From the IMG/VR virus record IMGVR_UViG_3300037134_000092, positions 1 to 47,701 of that record: DNA of 47,701 nt. One strand, 5' to 3'. This DNA is from a virus. This document shows positions 30,480-40,000 of this stretch, piece by piece. Every line of letters starts with the position of its first letter. The stretch's first letter is position 1. A model generated the notes under the pieces. The model made no database searches, was not told where the DNA came from, and saw only the letters and a program-made list of their open reading frames with translations. A program made the translations under genes and the position numbers.

Positions 30480-31118
30480 TTGATTGATTTGAGCGAGTAC
30501 CAGCAGAACTACCTGTTCGCCATTTCTCCACCGGGGCAAGCAATGCTGGCCTCAACCACTGCGGGTTCTACCGGCCCCTTCGTCAACATGTCCGAGACCG
30601 AGATAGTTGGTCGCTTGTCAGATGCTTTCTGGATGATGCGACTCGTTGGCATGGATTTTTTGGCCTGCTGGAATTGTTCTGATGACGGGATCATAACGCC
30701 CCGCACGTCGGGCAATATCGGCAACACCCAGCAACGTCTTCCTCCGTCATGGTACCTCGATGGGTCCATAGACAGCTCGACAGGGCTGCCCGACCTGGGC
30801 CGGCAGATAGTACAGGCGATTATCCTGTATGCCGCTTACAAGAGCGTACAAACTCAACTGATCAACATCAAGACGATGGTCTCTTACAAGGCTGGTCCGG
30901 TCAGCTACGAGGTGCAGCAGTCAGCCAATGTTTTGCAGAACCTACTGAAGATCCTTACGGCTGAGATAGACATAACGATTACTCGTCTTTCTGACCTGGG
31001 GAGCACAACCGTCCAGGTGTTTGATGCTGTAATGGAGGTAACCCGCAATCAGGAACTCGGGAGCGCAACATGGGTCCGCGGTGGTGGGACTTCTAATGGG
31101 GGGCGTGACTATGTGTGA
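30480..31118 (+). CDS. Head-tail connector (adaptor) protein
   Basis: 212 residues from TTG 30480, chosen for the strong AGGAGGTGGG before it. MIDLSEYQQNYLFAISPPGQ is followed by a helical body with GRQIVQAIILYAAYKSVQTQLINIKT and SYEVQQSANVLQNLLKIL. The mostly helical plan and position as the first structural gene after the accessory zone fit a gp6/gp15-type adaptor that docks on the portal. Homology is inferred from order, not motif. Confidence 0.55.
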   Translation: MIDLSEYQQNYLFAISPPGQAMLASTTAGSTGPFVNMSETEIVGRLSDAFWMMRLVGMDFLACWNCSDDGIITPRTSGNIGNTQQRLPPSWYLDGSIDSSTGLPDLGRQIVQAIILYAAYKSVQTQLINIKTMVSYKAGPVSYEVQQSANVLQNLLKILTAEIDITITRLSDLGSTTVQVFDAVMEVTRNQELGSATWVRGGGTSNGGRDYV

Positions 31119-31126
31119 GGTCTTAA

Positions 31127-31588
31127 ATGGCCGGCGCTGACCCTACGGGGTCTTTCGGCGACGGGAGTGATTTCAAAGCGGGGATAGGGATAGCAATGGC
31201 TATGGGGTTGCCGAATGCTGTCCAGCTACGACCCACATTCCATTGGGTTGTTGATGCTACGTACGCCGATGCCGACTCCTCGGGGTGGACGTATGACCTG
31301 GGTGCAACGCCTATTAGTTGGAATAGCATCACCGACAAGGCAGTCAACTGTGCAGTAGAGTACCAGGGTGGCACAGAGATGGGTACGATAGCTGGTTTCG
31401 AGAACGCCATTACGATCAAGCTCACGTTGCTCGACGCCGACTACAACCTTCTCATTGCCCACGGTGGACGACCACCAGATGAGGTCTTTATCGCCAATGC
31501 TACATATACCTTTGACCGTATTGAACAGACGGCTCTTTTTACCGTGGACGTCTATACGATTTACTGCACAGCTGTGGACCAACCTTAA
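31127..31588 (+). CDS. Neck protein, possible head-tail stopper
   Basis: 153 residues. Beta-rich, with alternating polar and hydrophobic strands (HWVVDATYADADSSGWTYDL; ITIKLTLLDADYNLLIAHGG; FTVDVYTIYCTAVD). A small beta-barrel here is typical of stopper or tail-completion proteins. Start ATG 31127 has a poor Shine-Dalgarno; the stop overlaps the next ATG (TAATG). Confidence 0.5.
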   Translation: MAGADPTGSFGDGSDFKAGIGIAMAMGLPNAVQLRPTFHWVVDATYADADSSGWTYDLGATPISWNSITDKAVNCAVEYQGGTEMGTIAGFENAITIKLTLLDADYNLLIAHGGRPPDEVFIANATYTFDRIEQTALFTVDVYTIYCTAVDQP

Positions 31589-32229
31589 TGACTTACCCTG
31601 TCGTCGCTGATAATGGTTCCTGGCCAGGCGCGCCGAGTTCTTTAGCTCTGGGCCCGATCGGGGTCGCTGGTGGGCTTCGAGACCGGTTTATCTTTAACTC
31701 CTTGTGGGAGTGTATCAACGCTAGTTTGGGTGGTTTGGGGTGGTTCAACGCTACCAGGTATGATACCCCGCCCGGGGTGCGTCAAAACCGGCCAGTGACG
31801 TTGACCAAGGAACAGGTCAACTGGGACGTAGAGATCGTTCCCAACACGATTGCCTTCGCTCCCGAGGATGTTAGCGATCCCGGAGCGTGGGAGCTCGGCT
31901 CAGACTACAGGGAGAATCGGTGGGGATTTTACTGTACCGTCATTGCAGAGAGCGAACCCGTTTCAATCCAGCTGGCTGGTGATATTCGGGACATATTACG
32001 TGGGAAACTTCCCGAGGTCGGTCGTGGTGGTGGTCCTTTCGTGGACGTGTTCCGTTGGGATGCAGCGACACCGTACAAGCTGACGTACCTCGAAATTGAG
32101 CACGTGGCGATATCTCGCATGCCTTCGTATTCTCAGAAATGGCAGCGGTATATGAGGGACGTTCGCTGGGAGGCACTGGATTACTACGATTCATCCGAAG
32201 ATAGCTCCGATTGGGCGTTCAGTCCCTAA
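31588..32229 (+). CDS. Neck protein, possible tail terminator
   Basis: 213 residues. N-terminal loop-rich part, then WDVEIVPNTIAFAPEDV, WGFYCTVIAESEPVSIQLAGDIRDILRGKLP (the 'adiv-i-l-G' strand-helix often seen in tail terminators), and YLEIEHVAISRMPSYSQKWQRYMRDVRWEALDYY near the end. The alpha-beta plan and place before the tail genes suggest the tail terminator/completion protein. An HNH gene separates it from the next structural genes. Confidence 0.5.
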   Translation: MTYPVVADNGSWPGAPSSLALGPIGVAGGLRDRFIFNSLWECINASLGGLGWFNATRYDTPPGVRQNRPVTLTKEQVNWDVEIVPNTIAFAPEDVSDPGAWELGSDYRENRWGFYCTVIAESEPVSIQLAGDIRDILRGKLPEVGRGGGPFVDVFRWDAATPYKLTYLEIEHVAISRMPSYSQKWQRYMRDVRWEALDYYDSSEDSSDWAFSP

Positions 32230-32250
32230 AAGTCCGTTAGTCAGTCCAGA

Positions 32251-33081
32251 GTGCCGAAACATAATAGTATGATTCCATGTAAGGTACTTGATTGCACCCG
32301 TTTGGCGGTTGCCAACGGTTTCTGTGGTGCCCATTATCGTCGTTTGCGCATCAAAGGGGACGTTCAGGCGGACATTCCTATTCGAGAGCGACTGACGAGA
32401 GAACGAGACGTTTGTTCTGTTGTTGATTGTGAACGTCTCGTTCTCGCAAAGGGCATGTGTTCTCCGCATTACTACCGTTGGAAGACTACAGGTACGGCTG
32501 CGCCGGAGCGGAGATTGCGAGGGACGAAGACCAATTGTCGAGTTTTAGGTTGCGACCGGCCGTCCTATTGTTTGAACGTCTGTCGAACCCATTATTCACG
32601 CCTCCGTTCTGGCGATCTAAAAGAAGACGTGGCTATCGGTCTGCATCCACCAACAGAGTGCACAGTGCCAGGGTGTTTGAGGACAGAGTATGTACGGGGA
32701 TGGTGTGCGGGACACTACTATCGTTGGAAGACATGTGGAGATGTTCAAGCCGCCAAACCTCTACGTCGGTTGAGAAGGTTAAAGGGGACGCCCCGGATCA
32801 AGGAAGGTTACGTTTACATCAACTCACGGGCTGAACATCGCCTGGTGATGGAACAAGTTCTTGGACGTCCTCTTCTCTCCAACGAGAACGTCCACCATAA
32901 GAATACCATTCGTGCCGATAATAACCCTAGTAACCTGGAACTGTGGAATGTCAGTCAACCTAAAGGTGGTCGAGTGCGAGACAAACTGGCGTGGGCCCTT
33001 GAGTTCGTTGCTAAATATATGCCAGATGTTCTGACCGACGTCCCAGCTCTGGTTGCCCAAGCAGAAGTTATGTACCCATGA
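32251..33081 (+). CDS. HNH homing endonuclease with four zinc knuckles
   Basis: 276 residues. Four repeats of the form C-x(4)-C-x(6-8)-(G/V)-x-C-x(2)-H-Y-x-R occur at about residues 10-32, 55-76, 96-117 and 137-158 (e.g. CGAHYRRLR, CSPHYYRWK, CRTHYSRLR, CAGHYYRWK), a DNA-reading zinc array. The HNH domain is EHRLVMEQVLGRP then NVHHKNTIRADNNPSNLELW (about 204-240). This is a typical mobile endonuclease inserted between structural genes. Start is GTG 32251 or ATG 32269; Shine-Dalgarno is weak. Confidence 0.82.
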   Translation: MPKHNSMIPCKVLDCTRLAVANGFCGAHYRRLRIKGDVQADIPIRERLTRERDVCSVVDCERLVLAKGMCSPHYYRWKTTGTAAPERRLRGTKTNCRVLGCDRPSYCLNVCRTHYSRLRSGDLKEDVAIGLHPPTECTVPGCLRTEYVRGWCAGHYYRWKTCGDVQAAKPLRRLRRLKGTPRIKEGYVYINSRAEHRLVMEQVLGRPLLSNENVHHKNTIRADNNPSNLELWNVSQPKGGRVRDKLAWALEFVAKYMPDVLTDVPALVAQAEVMYP

Positions 33082-33115
33082 ACATCGGAGAAACGAGTAC
33101 ATCGGTGCAACAGCG

Positions 33116-33358
33116 ATGATTAACGCCATGCTTTCCAGTGACGCCGTGCGTGAGTTGGTAGAACGCCGTTCGCGTCGCATGATCGCTCTTCTTCTGTCGG
33201 CCAAAGAACGTCACATCGACCAATTTCTTCCACCTGAAGTTCAGGATGCTTTTCGAAAGACAATCCTTGACGAGGTCAACGACTACACAAGTTTGGTGCA
33301 AGAAGTGATCGACCTGTTCGAGGACAAGTCACCTGATCTCGGTAATGAAAGACACTGA
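33116..33358 (+). CDS. Small helical protein of the neck region
   Basis: 80 residues taken from ATG 33116 (the frame is open from 33053 but overlaps the HNH gene). MINAMLSSDAVRELVERRSRRMIALL and VQDAFRKTILDEVNDYTSLVQEVIDLFED form two charged helices. Probably a small structural or assembly protein originally next to the tail-terminator gene before the HNH insertion. No family recognised. Confidence 0.45.
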   Translation: MINAMLSSDAVRELVERRSRRMIALLLSAKERHIDQFLPPEVQDAFRKTILDEVNDYTSLVQEVIDLFEDKSPDLGNERH

Positions 33359-33363
33359 AAGCA

Positions 33364-34284
33364 ATGGCAAGACGTTCTTTAACAGGACAGCAGTATGGTC
33401 TCAAGATCAAGCAGGTGGCTAGCGAGGGACTGGCGGACATCGCCCTGGCTGGTATGCGGGGGGTGGTCTTGGCCATGGGAGAAGCAGTCATTGAGTGGTG
33501 TACTCGGATGGCGGACAATGCTGAACTAGTCAACGACCCCGCTGCTCTCCAGAAGATGTGGCAGGTTTTAGGGAAACAAGCGCAGAGATCCATGATGAGC
33601 TCCTTCGGGCAGTTGGTAACAGCTCGGGAAGGTCCCATCTATCGCGTGGGGGAGAATCGTTTGGCTGGTGGTGTACTGCGTTCTGCTTTGGGGCGTAGCG
33701 ATTTCTTCTCGGCCACAGCAGAAGGGCTTGATTGGGGCAACATAGATATATTGAATACAGCAGCCCGGGACTGGCATCGAATTGCCTTCGGTGCGGGTGG
33801 TCGTGGCTCTGGCATAAACACGCAGTACCAGATAGATTTTGAGGGAATGCTCATGATGATCTTCGGGATCGACCAGGGTCCGTCGCCTGGGTTTGGCATG
33901 CCCGAGGGGCAATGGTTTGATGCTGGCGAGCATCGGCAAGATGACGGTGCCCGTGGTACGGGTATATTCTACCCCGGTGCTTATACGAAAGAGAAGTATG
34001 TAGGGGGGAAGGGTGCCTACACCATGGACATTACCCGGGGGCGTAAGGCGGCGGCGGCCGGGGGCGCCGGGGCGAGTGCTCAGGGAGTGGGTATGCACCC
34101 CACAGCAGGTATTTCCACTCATGACTTCTTCTCGGCAGGTTTGAGGCGTATTGCTCAGGAGTTGCCGGCAGCCCTGGGGGGATATGAGCAGGATGTACTT
34201 GGACGCTTGGCGTCGTCAACTAACGGAACTATAACGAGGGTTGTACGCATCACACCTAAGGTCCGTCCTTCTTGGCGGAACTAA
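33364..34284 (+). CDS. Hypothetical neck/tail structural protein
   Basis: 306 residues. N-terminal helices (GLKIKQVASEGLADIALAGM; AVIEWCTRMADNAELV) are followed by a glycine-rich middle with TGIFYPGAYTKEKYVGGKGAY, an Ala/Gly run around the TRGRKAAAAGGAGAS stretch and a C-terminal helix GLRRIAQELPAALGGYEQDVL. It sits just before the tail tube gene, where HK97 gp10-like or minor head/tail proteins lie. Function inferred from order only. Confidence 0.45.
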   Translation: MARRSLTGQQYGLKIKQVASEGLADIALAGMRGVVLAMGEAVIEWCTRMADNAELVNDPAALQKMWQVLGKQAQRSMMSSFGQLVTAREGPIYRVGENRLAGGVLRSALGRSDFFSATAEGLDWGNIDILNTAARDWHRIAFGAGGRGSGINTQYQIDFEGMLMMIFGIDQGPSPGFGMPEGQWFDAGEHRQDDGARGTGIFYPGAYTKEKYVGGKGAYTMDITRGRKAAAAGGAGASAQGVGMHPTAGISTHDFFSAGLRRIAQELPAALGGYEQDVLGRLASSTNGTITRVVRITPKVRPSWRN

Positions 34285-34357
34285 GTAGCATCCTCTCTTA
34301 CGTCGAACATCATTGTAGTGAGTACTTCTCTGCTCCATCGAATTTTTAGCAAGGTCT

Positions 34358-34375
34358 TGAGCCGGCAGCGGCTCA
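34358..34375 (+). other. Hairpin upstream of the tail tube gene
   Basis: TGAGCCG (34358-34364), loop GCAG, CGGCTCA (34369-34375): a perfect 7-bp stem ending 12 nt before AAGGAGG (34388-34394). It may protect the mRNA 5' end or affect translation of the tube gene. The rest of 34285-34401 shows nothing else. Confidence 0.45.
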
Positions 34376-34401
34376 GGGTCGCCTCGTAAGGAGGGCCTAA
34401 G

Positions 34402-35712
34402 ATCGCTACACGTGCTGGCCAGCTTGTTTGGACCTCTCAGGGGTTCCTAATCGACCGTCTCCAGTCTGCAGACGTTCGACCCAACGTTCCCAAGGAAACA
34501 GTAGCGGAACTTGGCAATGAATACACCGTCGGCGTGGTTCGTGACACACCGGACCTTTCGTTCGACTGTGAGTCTTTTGACATGACGGCCAAGTTGGAGG
34601 CTCTGACCTTGGGTATAGCACCCAGCTCCCTAACCTCCGGTCAACAGCTGGACTTCAACGCTCAGGTGCCGTTGAACATCCTTACTATGTTCCGCTCTTC
34701 GCAGGCTAACGACTCCATCGTTAGCGGTGTGGTTGTGCCGAACCTGGCTTTGGCTTCCATGGCTTATCGTTTCACCATCAAGCAGGATGCACAGCAGACG
34801 GCGACGCTTCGTGGTGACTCCATCTTCTACACTCCCGGTCCCCCCCAGGAGGATGCGTTCATTTGGGATGGGACGCTTGACACCATCACGCTGGGGTGTT
34901 CTCCGGCGCACGCAGATCCGTACTACAACCCGGCTGTTGACAATGATGAACAGTACGTTCTGAACTTCAACTTCTACAATACCGATGGATCGTACGGTCG
35001 TCTGTTCAACGGTGCTGAGTTCGATTATACGGACACGGATACGACTGTTTCGTTCAACACGTCTGCTACCCTGGTTGCTGGCAGTGCTGTGTTTGCCAGT
35101 GGTATGGTAATGCACGCAGGAGCCACGATTCGTCTTCAGTACAGTAGCATAGGTGTTCCCACGACCGTCTCGGCCGCCGAGAACACCGCTGACGGTACAA
35201 TCGTTAAGCCGGCGGCTGTTCGTCCCTACGATATCCAAGTATACTTCCAGACTGGTGGAGGTTCGCCTGTCTGGAACCTCGTTCCTGGTGTCCAGAGCGT
35301 TGATGCGACCTGGACCGCTACGGGGATGGAACAGAACTGGGAATTCGGTAACGCTCTGGCTGTGAGCATTGACTTTGTTGTGCCAGCCTTTGCCGGTACC
35401 GTGACCGTTCGACCCAACACTGTACAAAACCTTCTGTCCATTCTGGCTCAGACGGCCAATGTCTCTGCCGGTCACGTGATAGGCGCTCTGACGTCTTCCC
35501 CGATCCCGATGGCTTGTGTGATATCAAGTCCGGGTCCGAACCCGACTGTTGGCAGCTTCCTGAAGACGCTGTATACGGTTGATGCTCACTTTGACCCACC
35601 CGACCTTTCGTCTCGGGTGAACCAGAAGATCGACCTGCCGTTTGCTTTCCAGTCGGATACTGGATCGTATTACACCTATAACAAGATAATGGCTGGTTTG
35701 CCGGGATCTTGA
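34402..35712 (+). CDS. Major tail (tube) protein, apparently starting at ATC
   Basis: 436 residues if translation begins at ATC 34402, which lies 7 nt after a perfect AAGGAGG (34388-34394). The first residues (I/M)ATRAGQLVWTSQGFLIDRLQ and SADVRPNVPKETVAELGNEY read as coding and fit a phage tail tube N terminus. An in-frame TAA at 34387 prevents earlier starts, and the next canonical start is GTG 34534, which would delete 44 such residues. The rest is beta-rich with an NTDGSYGRLFNG loop and an Ig-like C-terminal part (AFAGTVTVRPNTVQNLLSIL). A structured RNA follows. The tube call rests on position before the frameshifted chaperone. Confidence 0.7.
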   Translation: MATRAGQLVWTSQGFLIDRLQSADVRPNVPKETVAELGNEYTVGVVRDTPDLSFDCESFDMTAKLEALTLGIAPSSLTSGQQLDFNAQVPLNILTMFRSSQANDSIVSGVVVPNLALASMAYRFTIKQDAQQTATLRGDSIFYTPGPPQEDAFIWDGTLDTITLGCSPAHADPYYNPAVDNDEQYVLNFNFYNTDGSYGRLFNGAEFDYTDTDTTVSFNTSATLVAGSAVFASGMVMHAGATIRLQYSSIGVPTTVSAAENTADGTIVKPAAVRPYDIQVYFQTGGGSPVWNLVPGVQSVDATWTATGMEQNWEFGNALAVSIDFVVPAFAGTVTVRPNTVQNLLSILAQTANVSAGHVIGALTSSPIPMACVISSPGPNPTVGSFLKTLYTVDAHFDPPDLSSRVNQKIDLPFAFQSDTGSYYTYNKIMAGLPGS

Positions 35713-35745
35713 TCTTCTCACAGTTTCACATAGAAAATAGGGAAT

Positions 35746-35831
35746 AGCGAGAGAGCCCTCTGCAGGACGACTAAACTCACCGGTCGTCCGGCACATGCTG
35801 AGCTTGGTGCTCAGCTGGCTCTCATCACGCT
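35746..35831 (+). ncRNA. Three-way-junction RNA between tube and chaperone genes
   Basis: P1 GAGAGCC/GGCTCTC (35751-35757, 35817-35823), extended by AGCG/CGCT (35746-35749, 35828-35831). It encloses P2 GGACGAC/GTCGTCC (35765-35771, 35783-35789; 11-nt loop) and P3 GCTGAGC/GCTCAGC (35797-35803, 35809-35815; loop TTGGT). All stems are perfect Watson-Crick and 7 bp. It is not tRNA-like and no T run follows. AAGGAG of the next gene is 23 nt downstream. It could be an mRNA processing or stability element, or an attenuator that sets tube-to-chaperone ratios. Confidence 0.6.
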
Positions 35832-35865
35832 AAGGGTTTTGAATACAAGGTACAAGGAGATTTAA

Positions 35866-36672
35866 ATGCCCAAGACACGATCGTTGGCTGATCTATTTGT
35901 TCGCGGTACCGAACTCACCATTGATGACGGCAAGGGCCCGAGGCAGGTTTGGGTCCAGAAGCTCAACCCCATTGAGCGTGGCGTTATAATCCGTAAGGCT
36001 GATGCTGCTCGTGCGCGCACTATTGCCGGGCAGCACGACGAAACGTCTGAGACGTACATGAGCGCCTTGGGAGATCTTGCTCCCTACGAGCGGGAAGAAA
36101 AGGTTGACATGTTGGTCCAGGCGGAAAGACGTCGGATTCTGCCCATGGTCGAAGAAGAGTGGGCCACGAAAGACGAGTGGCTCAACGAGGACTACTTGCA
36201 GGGTTTGCGGGACGCCTGGGCGGGCGGGGTGGAGAAGACCTTCATAAACGACCCCGAAGACGCTGAGGCGAAGCGCGTGGAGCGAGAGCTGCAGCGTTAT
36301 CTTGACCAAGTGAATGCGGAACTTGATGTTCGGTTGGCTGATCATCGGCTGTCTTTGGAGACCCTGCCCGAGGACGAGCTGGACAAGACCGTATTGCGGC
36401 TAACGATGAAAATGCGCGGTGAGATGTCCTGGATTGAGGAATACAGAAGGGCTGAGTTATGGCAGAGTGTTCGGACCTGTGTTGGCACTAAAACTGACGA
36501 CGGTTGGAACCATGATAGATGCAACCACCGTGACAAGGAATTACCGAACCGAGAGGATGTTGATTTTCTACAGGACCAGGTTTTGGAACCCATCCTGGTG
36601 TCCATAGGTACATTAACCGTGGACCAACTGGAGGGAAAAGACTTGCCGGTGACCCCGGCTTCCTCAACCTAG
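35866..36672 (+). CDS. Tail assembly chaperone (G protein)
   Basis: 268 residues, AAGGAG before ATG 35866. Helical and acidic (VQKLNPIERGVIIRKADAAR; VEEEWATKDEWLNEDYLQGL; LRLTMKMRGEMSWIEEYRRA). By position between tube and tape measure, and by the slippery site near its end, this is the gpG-type chaperone that coats the tape measure during tail assembly. The short form ends at TAG 36670. Confidence 0.78.
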   Translation: MPKTRSLADLFVRGTELTIDDGKGPRQVWVQKLNPIERGVIIRKADAARARTIAGQHDETSETYMSALGDLAPYEREEKVDMLVQAERRRILPMVEEEWATKDEWLNEDYLQGLRDAWAGGVEKTFINDPEDAEAKRVERELQRYLDQVNAELDVRLADHRLSLETLPEDELDKTVLRLTMKMRGEMSWIEEYRRAELWQSVRTCVGTKTDDGWNHDRCNHRDKELPNREDVDFLQDQVLEPILVSIGTLTVDQLEGKDLPVTPASST

Positions 36673-36986
36673 TCCGCTCGTTCGGAAGCGATATTCGGGC
36701 ACTTTGGCCACCTGACTGTCATAGTCTCGATGAGTTGCCATGGGATCTAGCCGAGGCAATTGGACATGCCCAACGAATACTTAATTGGTACCAAAACTTG
36801 CCTCAAAAAGACGTGCCGCCGGTATGGATGTGGCTATTTCCGGAAGCGCAGAACGATTGGTTTAAAGAGCTTGACTACCGGCGTAACCGTGATCTCGGGA
36901 AGCCCAACGACACCCGGGACCAGGTTCCCATGACGGAAAATGAAGACCCTCGTATGGTTGCCTTTAGACGCGGTAAAGTGACATAA
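35866..36986 (+). CDS. Tail assembly chaperone G-T fusion (-1 frameshift product)
   Basis: After slipping at 36633-36639 the ribosome reads ...LEGKRLAGDPGFLNLVRSFG and continues through DELPWDLAEAIGHAQRILNWY and WMWLFPEAQNDWFKELDYRRN to the stop at 36984-36986. There is no normal start codon with a Shine-Dalgarno for this second frame (only TTG 36735), and the Trp-rich T domain matches the usual tape-measure-binding extension. In lambda the G:GT ratio is critical for tail assembly. Confidence 0.78.
36633..36639 (+). other. Programmed -1 frameshift site GGGAAAA
   Basis: The heptamer G-GGA-AAA is in register with the chaperone frame (GGA 36634-36636, AAA 36637-36639). A -1 slip gives GGG-AAA and enters a frame open to 36986. 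It lies about 30 nt before the short form's stop, the classic position in siphophage tail chaperones. Confidence 0.82.
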
Positions 36987-37071
36987 GTTCGTTGTAGAGT
37001 GGCGTTTTTGTAATTCACTCTGTCAGGCCGATAATGGAGATAGGACTAAGTAGAGGGGAAGGAGGTGCTTT

Positions 37072-40000
37072 ATGGTTGCTCTAGCTGAGCTGCGTGCAAC
37101 AGCTAACCCGGATCAGATTATCGGTGCAATGCGCGCCGTCGTGGCCGAATACGAAAAGGACCTACGTACCGTTTCTGGCATGGGGGCGACAGCCGGCGGC
37201 GGTAAAAGCACCTCAGGAGGTTACAGCTACGGCACCCAGTCCAAGGATCAAGAGGAGCAGGTTCGCGCCCGTCTGAAACAGTTCGACGAAGAATTGGCGG
37301 CGACCAACGTCGCCGACAAGGGGAACCTCGGCAAAAACAAGAATCAGTACAAGGCAGTCGGCGCCAACCTAACCAACCAGCTGGCCGGTATCTATGGCGG
37401 TGCTGACAAACTTCTAGCACTCGATCCAACAGATCTTGGAAACCTAAAGCACGACATTGGTAATATAACCAAGAAGTACTCTTCGACCATGTCCGGAGCC
37501 ATCCTGCGTGGGATGAACCGGCAGCTTGGGGAGCTGTCAAGCGATCCCACGATACAGGGTAACCTCATGGCCCAGAAGGACCTACGGGACCGCGCAACAA
37601 GAATGCACAGTCAGTTTGCTCAGGTCCCCCAGACGCCAGCAGAGCTTCGTGCTGCAGGGTTGGCCCACAATGCAGCGCTCATGCTGCCCCAGGCGGGTAC
37701 GATTGCCGGTCTTGCGGGACTGCAGGAACCTGGGGGTAAACCCTTCCTTGATCTGGCTGCAAAGGCTGCACAGGCTGCTAGCATACGTGCCGAAATGGTT
37801 GGAGGCGGGGCTGCCCGTCTGGATACCGAACAAGATACCATGGGTAAGGGTTCCCAGCAGGAATCTAAGAAGATTTCTCGGCTGCTTACTGAAGTTGCTA
37901 GTATCCGGAAGGGATATGGAGAGGACCTTCAGGGACACACTGTTGAGAATACGAGTCTGGTCGAGGCTCAAAGAATGGCGAAGGTGGACAGAGCTCGGTT
38001 AAAAGCTGACTCGGCACCACCTAAACCTGAACCAATCTCTTCGCCGTACAATCGTGTGCTCAATGGTCGTTTGACAGGTTTCACGCCGCCACCGCCGCCT
38101 ACTCCTCAACAGGTTGCACAGGATGCTTATACGGCGCGTCTGGTTTCTAGTGGCACCAGGGGCACGGCTGCTGGACTGAATACCACCAACGATTTACAGT
38201 CTCTGGGACGCAGCCAGGGAATGACCTCGGTTCAGTCCAATCTGACCAGGGCGTTTTCTCTTTTTGAACAAATGGGTGTCACAACGAAGGCACAGTTTGC
38301 CGCTCTAGGGATCCCCTTAGAAACTCTTACGGCTGTGAGCACCACCTTAGCTGAATCCATGGCAATTCTGAATACGGCTGAGATTGAGAACGCTACGCTT
38401 ATCCGTGCGGCCAAGGTGGAGGCGCTTAACAAACAAGGTCTTAGGGGTGAGGGTACCTTCTTTCAGCGCATGCGGTTTGGTAGCCGGAATAACGTCGCTA
38501 ACAGCACAAGCACGGCTATTGCTGCTGAGGGGCAGACTGGTAGGCAGTTCCTCGGACAACATGCTACCAACACCCTGGGTTATGCTGCCCCGGGCATTGC
38601 TATTGGGGTGGGTTTCGAAGAGCTGAGTAAGTCGGTTGTCGAGGCTGCAGCCGCTCAGGTGAGCCTGGCTCAGGTAAAGGCTGAGTTCGAAGCCTTGGGT
38701 CAGGGTCAGGCGTTCCAGGGTTACTCGAACTCTATCCAGGGCATTGCTACGGATACTGGTGTGGCTGTCAACGAAGTAGCCGAGCTCGCTCTTGCCTTCA
38801 AGGGCGTGTTTCAGAGCACGGCGCAGGCCACCATAGCGCTGCAGTCGGCTGCCGAGGGAGCTCAAGCTCTGGGCGTGCCTGTGGCACAGCTGCAAGAAGA
38901 CCTGACTGGGATTTCACAGGCGTTTGACAGCCTTCGCGGTACCGGCGGCGGGTCGTTCAATACCATCCAGAACGAGGCCCTCCACCTTCAAGATATTTTC
39001 GGTGTACCCGCCAAGCAGACGCTTTCTGGTACGGCCGACATCAGTGCCATAGCCAATCAGCTCGGGCTGTCACCGAACTTTACGATGTCCATGGTGGCCG
39101 CCACAGCACAGCGGTCTGGGTTTAGCGGGACAGACATCGGGTCGGCGTTCGGTAGGATTCTTCCTGGGTTTGCTACAGCCGGCGGTCAGGTCGCTCAGTA
39201 TGCTTCGACCTTGGGTCCAGCGGGACAGCCTCTTGAGAATGCAATCATAGGTGGGAACGAACAGGCTGCTGTAACAGACTTTCTGACATTGCTTCCCAAA
39301 CTGACGGCTGCTGCTTCTGACAGTTTGATTACCATGCTTGGTGGCAATGCCTCGTCCAGAGCCATACTGATTGCTGCTGGGCAAGCCGTAGGGGAGGGTG
39401 GCAACTTCATTAGTAAAGCTAATAGTGTTGCTCCTGGTAATCGTCTTCAGCAAGAATTCAACCTCCAAATGAGCACTGTCGAGGGACAGTTGAAGAGGTT
39501 TGGTTCGGCACTGTCTAATGTGGGCGTAGACATTCTTGATTCTAGTCTTGGTACGGTTCTTGCTGACATAGTTGCCGTGTCACGGACCGTTGTCAACATT
39601 TTTGGTGATATCAACAAGGTCACCAGAGGCTTAATCGCCGAGATGACCGAAGCGGTGGCGGCTTTCTTGGTATTGAAAAAGGGTGTACAGCTCCTGGGTG
39701 CATTTAGCAAGATTGGCAAAGGTGCTTCTGGTAGTGCTGCAGGTGACCAGCTTGTCGTAGGAGCATCTAAGTCTAGCGACATCCTTATAACGGGTATGAC
39801 AAAGGCTGTTGATATTCTACAGACTGGCCTTGGTAGAGACGCCGTTGTCCCACTTGGCAATAATGACATTCTACCCACAGAAACAGCGGCGAGTGGTCTT
39901 GCTGGTTCCTTCTTGAATGCAAACGTGGGTTTAAAGACTTTCACGAGTGCGGCGTCGGTCGGGGCTCTTGCCTTAGCGGGGTTTGCTGGTTTCAAGATTG

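Noticed and set aside
34534-34536. GTG 34534 as start of the tail tube gene
   Set aside because: No ribosome-binding site there and 44 coding-looking residues upstream; ATC 34402 with AAGGAGG is preferred.
36735-36986. Independent gene starting at TTG 36735
   Set aside because: No Shine-Dalgarno; the frame is open upstream to the slippery site and is better explained as the frameshift extension.
37118-37540. Minus-strand ORFs over the tape measure and other structural genes
   Set aside because: All are shadows of well-supported plus-strand genes without start signals.
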